A model generated the notes under the pieces. That model ran no database searches and was not told where the DNA came from. It saw nothing but the letters and a program-made list of their open reading frames with translations. A stretch of 64,000 bases of DNA from Diacronema lutheri (taxonomy: Eukaryota; Haptophyta; Pavlovophyceae; Pavlovales; Pavlovaceae): positions 124,001-188,000 of the forward strand of contig JAGTXO010000023.1 in assembly GCA_019448385.1 (NCBI GenBank), in the 5' to 3' direction. A program made the translations under genes and the position numbers. Below, piece by piece: positions 11,038 to 23,263 of this stretch (positions are counted from its first letter, which is position 1; every line of letters begins with the position of its first letter).

Positions 11038-14000
11038 ATGGAGGACTCCGTGAAGGACGCTTTGCCCGGCGGGCGGGGCGGCTCGGACAGTTTCTCGCTG
11101 GCCCTCAGCACCATTCTGTCGCCGGGAGATACCCACCCCCACGTGGTCCCATCCACTTGCCTCATCGCCCTGCTGCGTTACGCGGATTTCGGCACGAGCA
11201 GGGTTAGGGTGGGCGACACGGGGTGCTCGCAGCATGCGCTCAAGGTGGCGCTGCGCAACCTGCGCAAAGCATGCGCGGATGCGGACCGGTTTGGGCAGGT
11301 GCTCGTGGTCGTGCTACCGCTCTGCCTCCGCGCGTCCAGCGGCCTCGTGCACTGGACGGCGGCGTACCTGCTCCTCGCGCCGCCCGCGCAGCGCGGCGCG
11401 CCGCCCGGCGCCGCGCTCGCCCTGCTCGCCGATTCGCGCACCTTGGGCAACGGCGAATCGGCGTACGCCACGGCGGCCGGCGTGCTCATCAAGAAGCTTG
11501 CGCAGCGCATCGGCAGAACAGCGCCGCCCATCGATGCCTTCAAGGCGCCCCCGCAGAGTGGGGCCGCGTGTTGCTTCGCCGCGGCAACAGTCGCGGCCGA
11601 GGTCGTGGCGAGCGCATCGACGCTCTACGGCCGCCGCGCGAGTGTCCTTGTCGACATCAAGAAGGCTTTGGACGCGCGCCTCGCGCGCCTCACGACGGCC
11701 GCGTACGAGGAGACCCGCGCGCGCACGCTCCGCGCCGCCATCGGCGCTCTGCTCGGCGACCGCGCCAGGCGCTTCGGCCCGTTCACCCGCGAGGCCGCGC
11801 GGCTCGCCGAGGCCGCGCGGCTCGCCGAGGCGTGCGATGCCAGTGTCGGCGGATCCGCGCCCGACGGGCTGCTGCAGGCCGTCGAGGCGGCGCTGCGCGC
11901 GCCCGACGACCGCATCGCACGCACGGCCGCGCTCGACGCGCTCACGGGCGCTGCAGGCCGCGCGCTGTCGACGGCGGCCAGGCCGCGCGGCGCGGCGGCG
12001 CCAAGGCCGCCGTCGCGAGCGCCACCGCCGCGTGCGCCGCAGCGGCGCGCCGCCTCGGCGTGGGGGCCCCGACCATTCAGCAGCCTCGGCGGGGGCGAGG
12101 GCGACGGGGACGATGGCGACGCCACCACCGCTGACGACGGGGAGGGCGCGGAGGACGGGGACGACGACCCCGCGGGCGCGGCGGCTGCGGCGGTGGCGAC
12201 GGGCACGGCGGCGACGAGCGCGGTGGCGGCGGGCGCGGCGCCAACCTCGCCGGCGGCGGCGGACGGCGGTGGCTCGGCGCCGCTCGAACGCCGCTGCGTC
12301 TACACTGCGCCTGATGAGGGCGACGCGGACGCGCGCGTGTACGACGCCAAGGACCCCGAGCAGCTAAAAGCGGGCAGGGCGCGGCTACGGGCGAACAGCG
12401 GGCGCGCGCCCGCCGTGGTCGACACGCTTTTCGCGCACGCGACGGGCACGATCGTCACGCGGCAGCGCACGGAGGGCGTGACCGGCGCGGGCATGCACCA
12501 CCTCGCCGCCCCGACGCAGGGCGCGGGGTACGGTACCGTCGTGCGGGCCGAGCTGGGCGAGCCCGGCTTCGCGGGGACGACATGGCACATGACGTCGGGC
12601 GTGGAGAACCAGCCGCGCGCGGTACGAGCGGCCGCGCGCGCGTACGCGCACGACGGCTGGGGCGGCGTGTACAATGCGCACGAGGACTTTGCCGCCTTCG
12701 AGGGCTTGCCGCGGCTCGCCGCGCCCGAATCGCTCGCGGCCATCGCCGGCGGGTCGGCGGACGCGGTGTTCTGCTGGCGGTCCGGCCGGTCCGTCATCGG
12801 CGAGGTGACGACGGTTCACTTCAATGGCGACCGCGCCGCCGCCATCGACCACGCGCGGGCGCTGCGCGTCAGGCCCGATTGGCGCTCGCAGCCCAGGATC
12901 TACGAGGCGGCGTGCGGCGCGGAGGGCACGGTGCTGCTCGTGTGGGTCGTGCCCGACCGTCACAAGAACCCGCGGCTGGACTGGGCGCCGATTCTCGTCG
13001 TGATCCACCTGCCCGCCGACCCCGACTGGCTCGCGCGCGCCACGCCGGCGATCGCGAAGGCGCGGCGCGAGGTCGAGGACGGACGCGCGCGCGCGGAGGC
13101 GCGCGGCGTGCCGCAGCACCTCGCCTACACGCTGAGCCCACGCTTCCGAGGCACCGCGCCGCGCGGAGCCGCGCGCGTGCCGCCGCGCCTCGGCGCGAGC
13201 GACGCGCGCGAGGCGCGCGCGCTCGCGGCGCTCGAGCCGGCGCTCATGTTCGCGCCGGCCTGGCGGCGCGCGGTGCGCGCGGCGAGCCGCGCCCCCGGCA
13301 GTGGCGCCGCGGCCGTCGAGCGCGCGCTCGCGCGCCTGCACAACGCGCTCGAGCCCGATGACGAGAGCGCGCCCGAGTCGACGCGCGTCGCGCCGCTCGC
13401 CGCCGCGCTCGAGCAGTCGGCGGGCTGGCCGGCGGGCACGGCGCGCATGGCGGCAAGCGTGACCAAGGGCCCCGGCGTCGGAGATGGCGCAGGTGGCGAC
13501 GAAGTGACCAAAGTGGAGGAAACGGCGAAGACGAGCGGCGACGGCTGCACCGGCACGCCTCCTCTGCGCCCGGCCGCGCGCGCGGCCGGCGCGGCGGACG
13601 ACGGAGGGGCGGCGGTCGTGGCGGGCGTCGAGGGCGAGCGCGACGCACTCGCCAAGACGGGTGCCGGCGGCTGCGACGACGACGCTCGCGAGCCGCTGTC
13701 GGCCGGCAAGCCCGGCGCACTCGCCGCCGCGGCGACCGTCGGGGGTCTCGGCGAGCTCGTCGGCAGCCTATGCGCGTGGCTGGCGCGCGGCGCGGCTGGC
13801 GGCGCCATCGCGGCCATCTCCCCCGGGACGGCCGCGCGCGGAGCAAACGGCACGCCGCAGCGCGCCGAGCCGCCGGCCGCCGGCGATCCCGTCGCTCCGC
13901 ACGCGCGCGTCGCCGCTGCGGCGCCCTTGGCGGGCAGCGCGGCGGCGCCGTCGTCGGCCGCGCGCGACGCGCAGCGCGGCGTCGCGGGATTCGACGCGGC

Positions 14001-14712
14001 CGCGCACGCGCACGCGCGCGACGGCAGGCGGGCGGCACGGCGGATGCGCGAGCAGGAGGGGGCGGTGCACAGGGCCTTCCGCATGTCCCTCTGGCGCGAC
14101 GCGACGTTTGTCGAGTTCGTTGAGAAGCTGCGCCCCGACGGCGGCGCGCAGCTGCTCGCGCGCGAGCCCACGCGGCGCGCGGCGGCGGTGCTGTGCGAGC
14201 TCGCGCGCGGCCGCGACGGCGCGAGCGGCGCGGCCGGGCTGCTGCACGAGATGAGAGCCGCCGATGCGCGCGCGCGCGAGGCCGCCAAAGCGGCGGAGGC
14301 AGCGCAGCTTGCGCACGGGACGCTGCGCATCGTGGCAACCGTGGCGCTGGGCGGTGCGGTCTTCGCCGGCATGTCAGCGCTGGTCGTTGCTTGCGCGGCG
14401 CGCACGGCGACCGGTGCGCTTTTTGGGGCCCGCCGCCCGCGGGCGGCCGCGCGCGGAGCCGACGACGCGCTCGGCACGCTGCAGCGCGCCAAGCCGCCGC
14501 CCGCCGACAAGGGCAAGCGCAGGCGCGCCAGAGCCAACGACGACCCCGTCGACGCGGCGCGCAAGGCCGTGGGCAAGGCGGAGGGCAACTGCCGCAAGGC
14601 AGCCCGCCGGCTGCACCTCGCTGCACTGGGCGAGGAGGAGGCGCAGCAGCGCGTGCTCGACGCCGAGGCGGCGGAGCAGCTGGCGCGCTCGCGCGAGCCG
14701 GCCGGCGGCTGG
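11038..14712 (+). CDS. Giant element polyprotein, part 1: C48-type protease, unknown domain, membrane/coiled-coil segment
   Basis: ATG 11038 opens 1,225 codons without a stop. Residues about 100-190 form a C48/Ulp1-like cysteine protease core: His in LVHW (11350), Asp in LADSR (11431), then Gln-x-Gly-x-x-Cys in PQSGAACC (Gln 11554, Cys 11569). Such enzymes cleave SUMO-like tags or polyproteins. An alanine-rich linker follows, then a compact unknown domain (about 12,300-13,120) containing GTTWHMTSGVENQP and AVFCWRSGRSVIGEVTTVHF. Near the end are a helix-rich domain, one hydrophobic helix (IVATVALGGAVFAGMSALVV, about 14,330) and a coiled coil. The exon ends at a GTAGGC donor (14713). An acceptor at 14874-14875 joins in phase to the next block, continuing the same coiled coil. 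Confidence 0.6.
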
Positions 14713-14875
14713 GTAGGCAGCGCGCGCGCGCGCGCGCGCGCGCGCCCCGCCGCGCGCGCGCCCGTCGATTGGCGTGCGCGCAGCGCAGAACGGCGCGCCA
14801 GCTCCGTCACCTGCGCGCCGCCGCGCCCGTGCCCCTCGCGCGCAGGGGCGCCCTGCGGACCTGCGGCTGCAACAG

Positions 14876-17800
14876 GCGCACTTTGGCATGCGCGAAGATG
14901 CCGACGCGGATGTGCGCCGCGCGCACGAGGCGCTGCGCCGGGCGAGACAGGGTGTGGCGTGCGCCAAGGCCAGCGTGCGGCAGATGGAGGCGGCGTTGCT
15001 CAACGCGACGCGCTGCGCCACCGCGGTGCTCGCGCCGCGTGGCGTGCCGGAGGGTGACGAGCAGGCCGCGGCGAGAGAGCAGGCGGCGCTGGACCGGGAG
15101 GCGCCGCCGGCCGCGCAACGCGCGGCGCCGACGGCGCGCTCGCCCTCGGAGCCGCCGTCCGAGTGGGGCCCGCCAGCGGTCGGCCGGCGCCCGACGCCGC
15201 GTGCACTGTCGCACGCCGCGGGTCGCGGGGACGACAACCCGTTTGCGCCGCTCGCAACCGTCAGCGGCGATTGGTCGCCCACGCCGAGCTCGCGCTCGCC
15301 GTCCTCGCCGCCGCGGCAGCCGCCGTCCGACCGCCGCAGCGCGCAGCGTCGCAGCGCGCGCGCGCGGCCGCCGAGGCCGACCGTTTCGCCCGAGGACGCG
15401 CTCGCAGCCGAGCGCCAGGCGCGCGCGCTGTCGGAGCAGGCGGAGCAGAGGCGCGCCAAAAAGGCCGCCGCCAAGGCCGCGCGCCGCGCCGCGCGCGCCG
15501 CCGACAAGCGGACGGCGCGCGTCGTCCACGCGTGCGTAAGCGCCGCCTTGCGGCGCGTCTGCACGAGCGTCGCCACGGGCACGCCGCTCGCCGTGCTCCG
15601 CGAGCGCGCCGAGGGGCCGCGCGCGCCGAAGCCCGCGCCCGCGCCGCCACGCCGCGCAGCGGACGGCGGCCGCGCGCTCCGCCACGCGCGCCGTGCGGCC
15701 GCCGCGGCGGCGGAGCGCGAGGCGGCGGTGGCGGCCGACGCCGACGAGCGGTTCGAGCGGCAGCCCTCCGCCGCCCGGTTCGACGGCGGCGATGGCGGCG
15801 GAGGCGGCCACGTCGAGGCGAGCGCGCGACCGCGCGCCGGCGAGGCCGGCGAGGCTGGCGCGCACGGCGCGCCTGGCGCAGCGGGGACCCCGGCGGCGTC
15901 GCTCGCGTCGCGCAGCCCGTGTGATGCGCGCCGCACGGCACGCCTCCCGCACGCACGCGCCGCAGCCACCTGCGCACGCAACGGCGGCTGGGGTGGCAAC
16001 GTCGGCGGCGACGTGTGCGGCGGTTGTTTCGGCGGCGGCGGCGTCCGTCGCGACGCCTGCGGCGGCGGCGACGCCACCTGCGGCTGCGGCGATGGCGGCG
16101 TCGGTGCTGGCGCTGGCGAGGCCCCTGCACACGGTGCGCCGGCGCGCGCGACGGCGTCGCGCTTGCTGCGCTTGCTCGGCGCGCCACGCGCCGTGCTCGG
16201 TGCGATGGCGCACGCCGCGGCCGTGTTGGCGCGCGGCGTGGCCGCAGCCGTCGCTGGCGTGCGCGCCGCCGCGCGCGCCGTGCGGCGCGCGCGCCGCCGA
16301 GCGCCTCGCGCGCGCCGCACGGCTGCGCGGCGGGCTCGCGGCCCGCCGATGCGCGACGTCGACGGCGCCCTGCGGCCCTCGCCGTCCTGGTTGCGCACAC
16401 GCCTCGTCTGCGGCCGGCGCCTCGCGCCTCTGCGCCGCGCGGGCGCGCGCCCGCCGCCCGCACACGCCGCGCCGAGTTCCCGCGCGCGCGCTGCGCAACC
16501 CGACAGCGACGCGCCGGCGTGCGCGCCGCGGCGCTCGGCGCCTGTCGGTGCGCCGCCGCGCGCGCGTGGCCTGCGCGCGGCGCGCGCACGGCGCTTCCTC
16601 GACGTCGCCGGCCGCGCGGCGCGGAGCGCGCGCCTCGGCGCGCGCATCACGCGCCAGCGCACGCCGGGTTCGCCATCGGAGCCCTGCACGGCCGAGAGCG
16701 GCGACGGCGCGGGCGCCGGCGGCGTCGGCGCGGCGGCGCCTGGCGCGGCGACGATGCGCGCCACCGGCGCGCGCGCAGCGCGCGCTGCGGCGGCGGCGGT
16801 CGGTGGCGCCTCGCGTCTCGCGCGCCGCGCGATGGCAAGCGCCGCCGCCGCTGCCACCTCCATCGCCGGCGCTGCCGCCTCCACCGTCGCCGCCGCCGCC
16901 GTTGCCATCGGCGCGGCCGTCACGTCACCGGCGTTCGCCGCGGCGCGCGGCATGGCGGCCGCATGCGTCGCTGCCTGCGCCCGCCCCACCGCCGCGCAGG
17001 CGGCCGCGTCGCGCGCGCTCGGCGCGCTCTTCGTGCTCGTCGACGCGGCCGACGCGGCGGGCGACAGCGACGCCGCGCTCGGCGCGCTCGCGTCCGCGGT
17101 CGACGCGACGGAGCTGCGCCCGCCGCCGGCCTTTTGGCGCGCGGGCCGCGCCGCGGCGTACGCACCGCGTCCGCCGCCCCTCGACTCGGCGCGGCCGCGC
17201 TACAACCGGCGCGCGCGCGCACCTAGCCCTCCCGTCGCGGCCGCGCGGCGCAATCTCGCGCGCGCGGTGCGCGAGCTCACGCGCGCCGCGCGCGCTGAGC
17301 GCGAGCGCGCGCCGGCGCCGCGCGGCGCGCGCGGCGGCGTGCTCCACGCGCTGCGCGCGTCGCTCCCCGTGCACGCGCGTGCCGCGCTCGGCACGGACGC
17401 GGAGCTGCGCGCGGACATCGCCGCGTTCGCGCGCGCGCGCCGCGAGCTGCACAGCCTCACCGACGCCGAGGTGGCGGCGCTCGCGCGCCCGGACGGGCCG
17501 CCGCTGCCCGTGCGGCTCGCGTGCACGGCGGTCGCGCGCGCGCGCGGCGTGACCGTGCTGCTCGACATCGTGCCGCGCGGCGGCGGCGCGCCCGAGCGGC
17601 TCGTGTGCCGCGCCCGTCGCCGCGGCGCCGCCACGCGCACGCCACGGCCGACAGCCGCCGTTATCGCGCGCGCGCCTTGCATAGCGGCGCGCGTTGGCCA
17701 CACTGAGCCGGCGCGCGCGTGCGCGGGCGGATCGATCGGGGTCGCGCGCCTCCGTTCAGCGCGCCGCCGCTCTTGGCGTGGGGCGCGGCTCGACGTGCAC

Positions 17801-19282
17801 ACCCGCGAGCGGCTGGCCACACCGGTGCCAGGCCACGTCGTGGCCTGCGCCGCCGCCTCGGCCATCGGCGCGTGCGTCGCTCGCGCGCGGCTTGGGCTTG
17901 CACGGCTGGCGCGCGCGTGGCCCTGCGCCTCCGCTCCACTGGCCGCTGCTGCTGTCGCCTTCGCGCCTGCCGCCGACGGTGTTTTCTGCGCCCCGCTGGG
18001 CGCTCCTGCATCCGCCTTCGCGCCTGCCGCCGACGGTGTTTTCCCCGCCGCACTAGCCGCTGCTGCATCCGCCTTCGCGCCTGCCGCCGATTTTCCCGCC
18101 CCACTAGTTGCTCCTGCATTCGCCTCCGCGCCTGCCACCGACGGCGTTTTCCCCGCCCCACTAGCCGCTGCCGCTGCCGCGTCCGCGCCTGCCGCCGCGG
18201 GCGCGTCTTCCGCCCCACCAGCCATCGCCGCCGCGCCCGCCGCCAACGCGCGCACCGCCAACGTGCCCGTTGCCAACGAGGCTACCGCCACCGAACCAGC
18301 CGCCCTTGAGCTTCCCCTCCAACCCGCCAACTCGGCGCTGCTTGCGTGGGCGGGCGACGCGGCTGCGCGCCGGCTGGCCGCCGCCGCCGCGAGCGCCGGC
18401 CTCCCGCAGGCAGAGGTGGAGCGCATCGCCAGCGGCGACATGCTCGCCTCAACCGTCGACGCGTGCTGCGAGGTCGTGCTGCGCGTGCACGGGCAGGCCG
18501 GCGGCGGGCATGTCTGCCACGTGCCGCTCGCCGCGCAACCCGCGGTGTTTCAGGACGACGCCGAGCGCGCCGCGCTGCTGCACCGCCTGCGCAGCGAGGC
18601 GACAACGCAGGCTGTCATCGGCGTGTGGAGCCCGTCGGACGAGCGCGGCGGCGCGGGCGGTGACGACGGCGCGCAGCTCGCCTCCGGCCATTTCACCGCG
18701 TTGCGCCTTGTGCGCGTCGCGCGCGCGGGCGAGCATCGCTACGACGCGGTGCTCGTCGACACGCTCGCGTCGCCCTGCAGGCAGGCGCTCATGCTCGCCA
18801 AGGCGATAACTGCCACGCTGCACGCGGCGGGTCTCGACATTTCGCGCGTGCGCCGCGCGCTGCTGCTCAACGAGGCGGCGCAGCGTGGCGCGACGTGCGG
18901 CCTCGCGATAGTGGGCGCGCTCAACGACGCGCTCGCCGCGGCGGGCTGCTCGTCCGCGCCGCGCACGTTCAGCGTGGCGGACATGTACGCTGTCGGCGAG
19001 CGCCTCCGCGTCGCGCTGACCGGCGCGGCCAGCGATCGTGCGCCGGGCGGCGTCTGCGCGGTCACGAGCGCGGTGCGTGGCGGGGGCAGCCCCGATCGCG
19101 CCGAAACGCCGCCGCAGACGCGCGGCGCCAAGGCCGCCGCTGGCGTCACCGCCGCCGCCACCGCCGCCGCCACGCCGCCGCCGCCCGCGCTGGGCGCCGC
19201 CGCCGCCGCCACCGCCGCCGCCGCCGCTGCTGCCGCCGCCGTGGCCGCGCCGCCACCGCCGCCACCGCCGCCGCCGGCCGGC

Positions 19283-19356
<74 letters not shown>

Positions 19357-19660
19357 GCGCACGTTCTTGAAGCTCGCGCCCAGGGCGCGCGCGGCCGCCT
19401 CGGCGCGTGAGGCGTTGCGCGCCGCGTGTGCGCGCGCGGACGCGGCGGCGTCGTCACACGCGTCGGCGCCGCACGCGCCCGCCGGTGCGCGCCGCCGGCG
19501 GCGCGCGGGCGCAGGCGAGCTGGCGCTCGCGGCTGCGCGCGCGCTCGCCTCGACGGAGCACGGCGATTTGACGGACGACGCGCTCGAGGCCGCCGTCGAG
19601 CAGGAGCTGGGCGACGAGCGCGGCCAACTGCTGCTGTGCACGCGGGGCGCAGGGCGCAGC
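14876..19660 (+). CDS. Giant element polyprotein, part 2: second C48-type protease
   Basis: The block starts AHFGMREDADADV after a 163-nt intron and continues a coiled coil to about 15,600. A long low-complexity alanine/arginine region follows, with some hydrophobic helices (about 16,800-17,000). Residues encoded at about 18,320-19,020 form a second C48-type protease: His in ASGHF (18689), Asp in LVDTL (18758), Gln in EAAQRGATCG (18881) and Cys (18896), with the same Gln-x-Gly-x-x-Cys spacing as the first. Both proteases keep complete catalytic sets, so self-processing of the polyprotein or removal of a host SUMO-like tag is possible; this is inference. A poly-alanine (GCC)n run follows. The frame changes between 19,630 and 19,680 with no convincing intron. 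Confidence 0.55.
17940..18215 (+). repeat. Imperfect tandem repeat of about 60 bp, five copies, inside the ORF
   Basis: Units encode variants of FAPAADGVFPAPLAAAAS. Copies differ by small in-frame changes, and one lacks the GVF codons. The repeat lies just before the second C48-type protease and probably encodes a flexible linker. Confidence 0.6.
19281..19357 (+). repeat. GCC trinucleotide repeat encoding poly-alanine
   Basis: An almost pure run of GCC codons encodes more than 20 consecutive alanines between the second protease and a basic segment. Length variation between individuals is likely for such a tract. Confidence 0.7.
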
Positions 19661-21330
19661 GGCGCAAAGGCCCGCGCTTTGCCGGCTCCTGAAGCACGCG
19701 TGCGCGTCGGCGCGCGCGGCGAAGCGCGCGCAATTCACGGTATTCGTCGTGCGCGCGGCCACGCGCGGCGAGCGGGGGGGCGCCGCCGCGAGGCGCGTGG
19801 ACTCGGTGGTCGAGCTGTCGTGCGCGCTGCACGAGAAGGCGGGCGCGCTCGGCGGCCTCCAGAGCGTCTGTGTGCGTGGCTTTGCCCTCGAGCGCCGCCG
19901 GACACTCGACGCTGGCGCCGAGGCCGGCGCGTCCGCCATCGGCCAGGACGAGCAGGTCGAGGCAGAGGCGGGCGAGGCGTGCGTCGCCGGCGTGACGATG
20001 GCCAAGCAGCTGCGTCAGTTTGCCGAGCAAGCTGCCCGCGACGACGTGCTCTTCCACGTCGCCGTGTCCGAGGCCGACGCCCACGCCCGGCTGGCGCGCG
20101 TTGCGGGTGACGATGTCGGCGCGTACAGCGTCGTGCTCGCAGTCGCCGGGCTCGTCTGGCTGGCCAAGGCCGACGAGGTTGCGCCGGCGGCCGCCCAGTC
20201 CGCCGCCGTGCCGCCCGCCGCCCCGCCTGCTGCCGCCACGTCCGCCGACGCCGAGCGCGACGCCTCGCCTTCCGACCGCCTGCGCGCGCTGACGCTCGCC
20301 GTGCGAGTCGCGCTCGCGCGCGGCGTGCTGCGCCACCTCCTCGCCGACGCGTCGCCGGGCGCGTCCGCGACCGCTGGCGGTAGTTGCGCGACGCCCGTCG
20401 AGGCGGCCGCGTCCGACGCCGCGCCGCCCGCCACGGGCGTCGTGACGAGTGGCGTTGCGGCGGGCGCTGTGGCGGCCGCACCGGCTGCTGCGGGCGGTGC
20501 GATGGCGGGTGCATCGCCCATCGCGCGGCCGGCGAAGCGCGCGCGGCGCACGCTCACCGCCGCTCCAGCCGCCTCGGCCGTTGCGGCCGCTGGAGGCGCA
20601 CGCGCGGGCGCACGCGGCGCGGCCGGCGCGCCTCGCGCGCGCGCCGCGCGCGCGCCGGCCGAGTACGTCTGGCTTGCCATCGCGCGCCGGATGCTGGCGG
20701 CGCGACACGCGGCGGCCGCGGGCGGCGACTTTGTCGCGTCGTGCGTCGCCGCGATGCAGGCCGAGTACGGCGACGGCTGTGCCGTCGTCGTCGGCGACGC
20801 GCCTGGTGACGCCTTGGTCGAGGCTGCGGCGGCGGCGCTGCTCGAGGGCAAGCACGCGGCGGTGAGCCTCGGCTGCGTCGACCGGCCGGCGGTGCTCGTC
20901 GTGCAGCGCGCCGTGGACGCGCCCACGTCGCGCGTGCACGGGTGGTGCGCGCACGCGGCGGGCGCCGCCGAGTTTGACGAGGGCGCCGCGCGCGACGTGT
21001 TCAACGCGATCGTCGAGCGCGCGTGGGCGCTGCGTCCGGACCCGGCCGACGGCAGCCCGCCGCCCACGCGCACGTGGGAGGTCGAGCAAATCGCTGACGA
21101 CGCGCCCGACCAGGCGGGCGTGGCCGCGCTGCGCGTGCTCTACGCGCTCGTCGCGGCGCACGGCCGCTACCGCTCGGCCGCCGCGCTCTTTGGCGCGATC
21201 GCGCAGCTGCACGCGCCCGACGCCGCCGGCGCGCGCGCGGAGGTCGTCGCGGCGGCGTGCGCGGTGCCGCCCGGCGCGCGGCCGGGCGCCGCGCCGGCGG
21301 CCGCGCGGGACGACGCGAGGGAGCGCGCAT
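19650..21330 (+). CDS. Giant element polyprotein, part 3: possible XPG-I-like segment and unknown domain
   Basis: After a one-base frame change the reading continues QFTVFVVRAATRGER and a helix-rich stretch. VTMAKQLRQFAEQAARDD plus VAVSEADAHARLARVAG (about 19,995-20,105) resembles the helical approach and the E-A-D motif of FEN1/XPG-type I-domains. The next acidic cluster expected in that family (EDSD) is not visible, so the resemblance is weak and the site may be dead. A second unknown domain (about 20,660-21,180) includes AEYVWLAIARRMLAARH and VVVGDAPGDALVEAAA. The frame changes again near 21,330. Confidence 0.4.
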
Positions 21331-23263
21331 GGGAAGCGCTCAGATCGCCGCGCTCGCCGTCGGCGCGGACGCTGCGCGCAGGCGTGTCGCGCCCGTGCGC
21401 GCGCTCGTCGACGCGCTCGGCACGCCGCCGACCTCGGCGATCACGGGCGGGCCGGCGGTGCGGCTCGCGGGCGCGGGCGACGGCGGCCACGGTGCACGGT
21501 GGGTGGGCGGGCAGGCGGCGACGCCCGCCGAGCAGCTGCCGAGGGAGCTGCTGCGCGCCTACCACGAGGCGGTGCTGTGCGTCACGCCCGGCAGCCTCCA
21601 GCTCGGCCCGGCGGCGCTCGACGCGGTCACGCGGCCGCGCGAAAACGACACGCTGGAAGGCCTCCTCGCGCGCGTCAGCTGGCAGTGCGGCGCGAGGGCG
21701 AGCACGTGCGCCATGCTCGCCACGTTTTCCGAGCAGGCGGGCACCGGCTCGCGCGTCGCGCTCAAGGCCCTCCGCACGAGCTCCGACCTGGCCGGGCTGA
21801 CGGCGGCTGCGGTCGGGCAGCAGGCGCCGCAGACGCCGCCGCCGCCGCTGCTCGTGATGCTCGGCCGCTGCCCCAGCCCGCTCGTCGGCGGTGGCCTCTT
21901 CCCGCCCGACCGCGCGACGGGCGAGCCGGCGGTGCACGCGGCGACGTCCGAGCTCGCCGTCGAGCTGCTGCGCGACGCGCGCGCGCTGGCCGGCACGGAC
22001 GGGCGGCTCGTCGTGCTGTGCCTCGAGGCGTCCAACCCGCTCTGGTTCTGCCCCAAGGTGCGCGAGCTCGAGCTGCCGCGGACGCGGTCGGACGGCGTGC
22101 GCGCGTCCGGCTGCACCTGCCCTGCGACGTGCAGCGATGCGCGCGGCGCGGCGGGTGGCGCTGCCCGCGGCGCATCGACGCGGCCGGCGGCGCGCGCGAT
22201 CAACAAGGCGGTGCTCGACCACTTCGTCGCGCTTTTCGGCCGCGAGGGCTTCGCGACCTTTGAGTTTGCGGGCGGCGGCGAGGCGAGCTGGCTGTGCGAC
22301 AGCGCGGCCGGCACGACGACCGTCGCGGCGTGCGCGTCGCTGCCGCCGCGCATGGGCGATGGGCAGCTGGCCATCCGGCGGCACACGCTCGGCACGGGCG
22401 CCGACGCGCCGGCGCACGCCGTCGTCTCGCTCCGCGTCGCGCACGTGAGCCACGCCATCCGCCGCGCGGCGGACGACGGCGGCGCGCGCGCCGAGCGGAT
22501 GGCGCGCGCCGCGCGCGCGTTTTGCGATGTGGCGGCCGCGCTGCGCGTCGACGCGATCCTGGCGGAGGTGCCCGAGGACCGCCCGACGGGCACGCCCTTC
22601 CTTGGCGGGCTGCTCAAATGTTGGGACAAAGACCACGGGAGCTCGACGGCGCCAGCCACGCTCGCGCTCGGAGACGTGCGCGAGGTGGCCAAGCGGACGG
22701 CCGACGCAGCGGCCGGCCGAGCGGACGAGGTCCCTGCGGCTGGCCGTCCGCAGGTCGCGGCGCGCGCGTGCGCTGGCGCGATTGGCGGCGGCGCGGGCGC
22801 GGCGGGCGCCTCGGACGCTGCGCCGCGTGCACTGGCGGGCGCGTCGGGTGCGCGCACGGACGGCGGCCCTGCCGACGCACCGCGCCAGCTGGAGAGCCGC
22901 TACGGCGAGGCGAGCAAGCTCGACCTACCCCAAGATTCCACTACGGGCCGCGTCCTCGACGCTCGCGAGGCCCAGGACCGCGCGCGCGTGCCTGCTGCGC
23001 CCGACGGCACAGCGCTGCGCCGCGTGCTCGACGCCGTCGGCGCGGGCGCGCCCGCGCAGCGCAGCCCGCGCTGGCACGACGAGCGATGGGAGGAGGTCAC
23101 GGGCAGCAAGGTTGGCGACGTCGTGAACGACAACGCCGGCGTCGCGCACGAGACGCTCACCGACGAGTACGTGCACCGGCGGCGGCGCGAGGTGCGGACC
23201 AAGGCGACGACCGCGGGCATCCTCGGCGAGGCCGTCGCGCTGCGCAAGCTGGCGGCCGCGTAA
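21329..23263 (+). CDS. Giant element polyprotein, part 4: unknown domain and first half of a YqaJ-type nuclease
   Basis: ATG 21329 (MGSAQIAALAVGADAARRR) could be a real start or simply the point where the frame shifts by one. Several hundred residues of unknown domain follow, with LLVMLGRCPSPLVGGGLF and FEFAGGGEASWLCDS. From about 23,060 the sequence becomes the N-terminal half of a YqaJ/lambda-exonuclease-like fold: SPRWHDERWEEVTGSKVGD, then GILGEAVALRKLA with the conserved helix Glu at 23228. A TAA at 23261-23263 stops it in mid-domain; the same frame continues on the other side. Confidence 0.5.
   Translation: MGSAQIAALAVGADAARRRVAPVRALVDALGTPPTSAITGGPAVRLAGAGDGGHGARWVGGQAATPAEQLPRELLRAYHEAVLCVTPGSLQLGPAALDAVTRPRENDTLEGLLARVSWQCGARASTCAMLATFSEQAGTGSRVALKALRTSSDLAGLTAAAVGQQAPQTPPPPLLVMLGRCPSPLVGGGLFPPDRATGEPAVHAATSELAVELLRDARALAGTDGRLVVLCLEASNPLWFCPKVRELELPRTRSDGVRASGCTCPATCSDARGAAGGAARGASTRPAARAINKAVLDHFVALFGREGFATFEFAGGGEASWLCDSAAGTTTVAACASLPPRMGDGQLAIRRHTLGTGADAPAHAVVSLRVAHVSHAIRRAADDGGARAERMARAARAFCDVAAALRVDAILAEVPEDRPTGTPFLGGLLKCWDKDHGSSTAPATLALGDVREVAKRTADAAAGRADEVPAAGRPQVAARACAGAIGGGAGAAGASDAAPRALAGASGARTDGGPADAPRQLESRYGEASKLDLPQDSTTGRVLDAREAQDRARVPAAPDGTALRRVLDAVGAGAPAQRSPRWHDERWEEVTGSKVGDVVNDNAGVAHETLTDEYVHRRRREVRTKATTAGILGEAVALRKLAAA

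Noticed and set aside
8309-11165. Single long protein from the 796- and 724-codon minus-strand frames
   Set aside because: They read through poly-C runs as poly-proline and through Arg-rich low complexity. I kept only a low-confidence, intron-containing locus.
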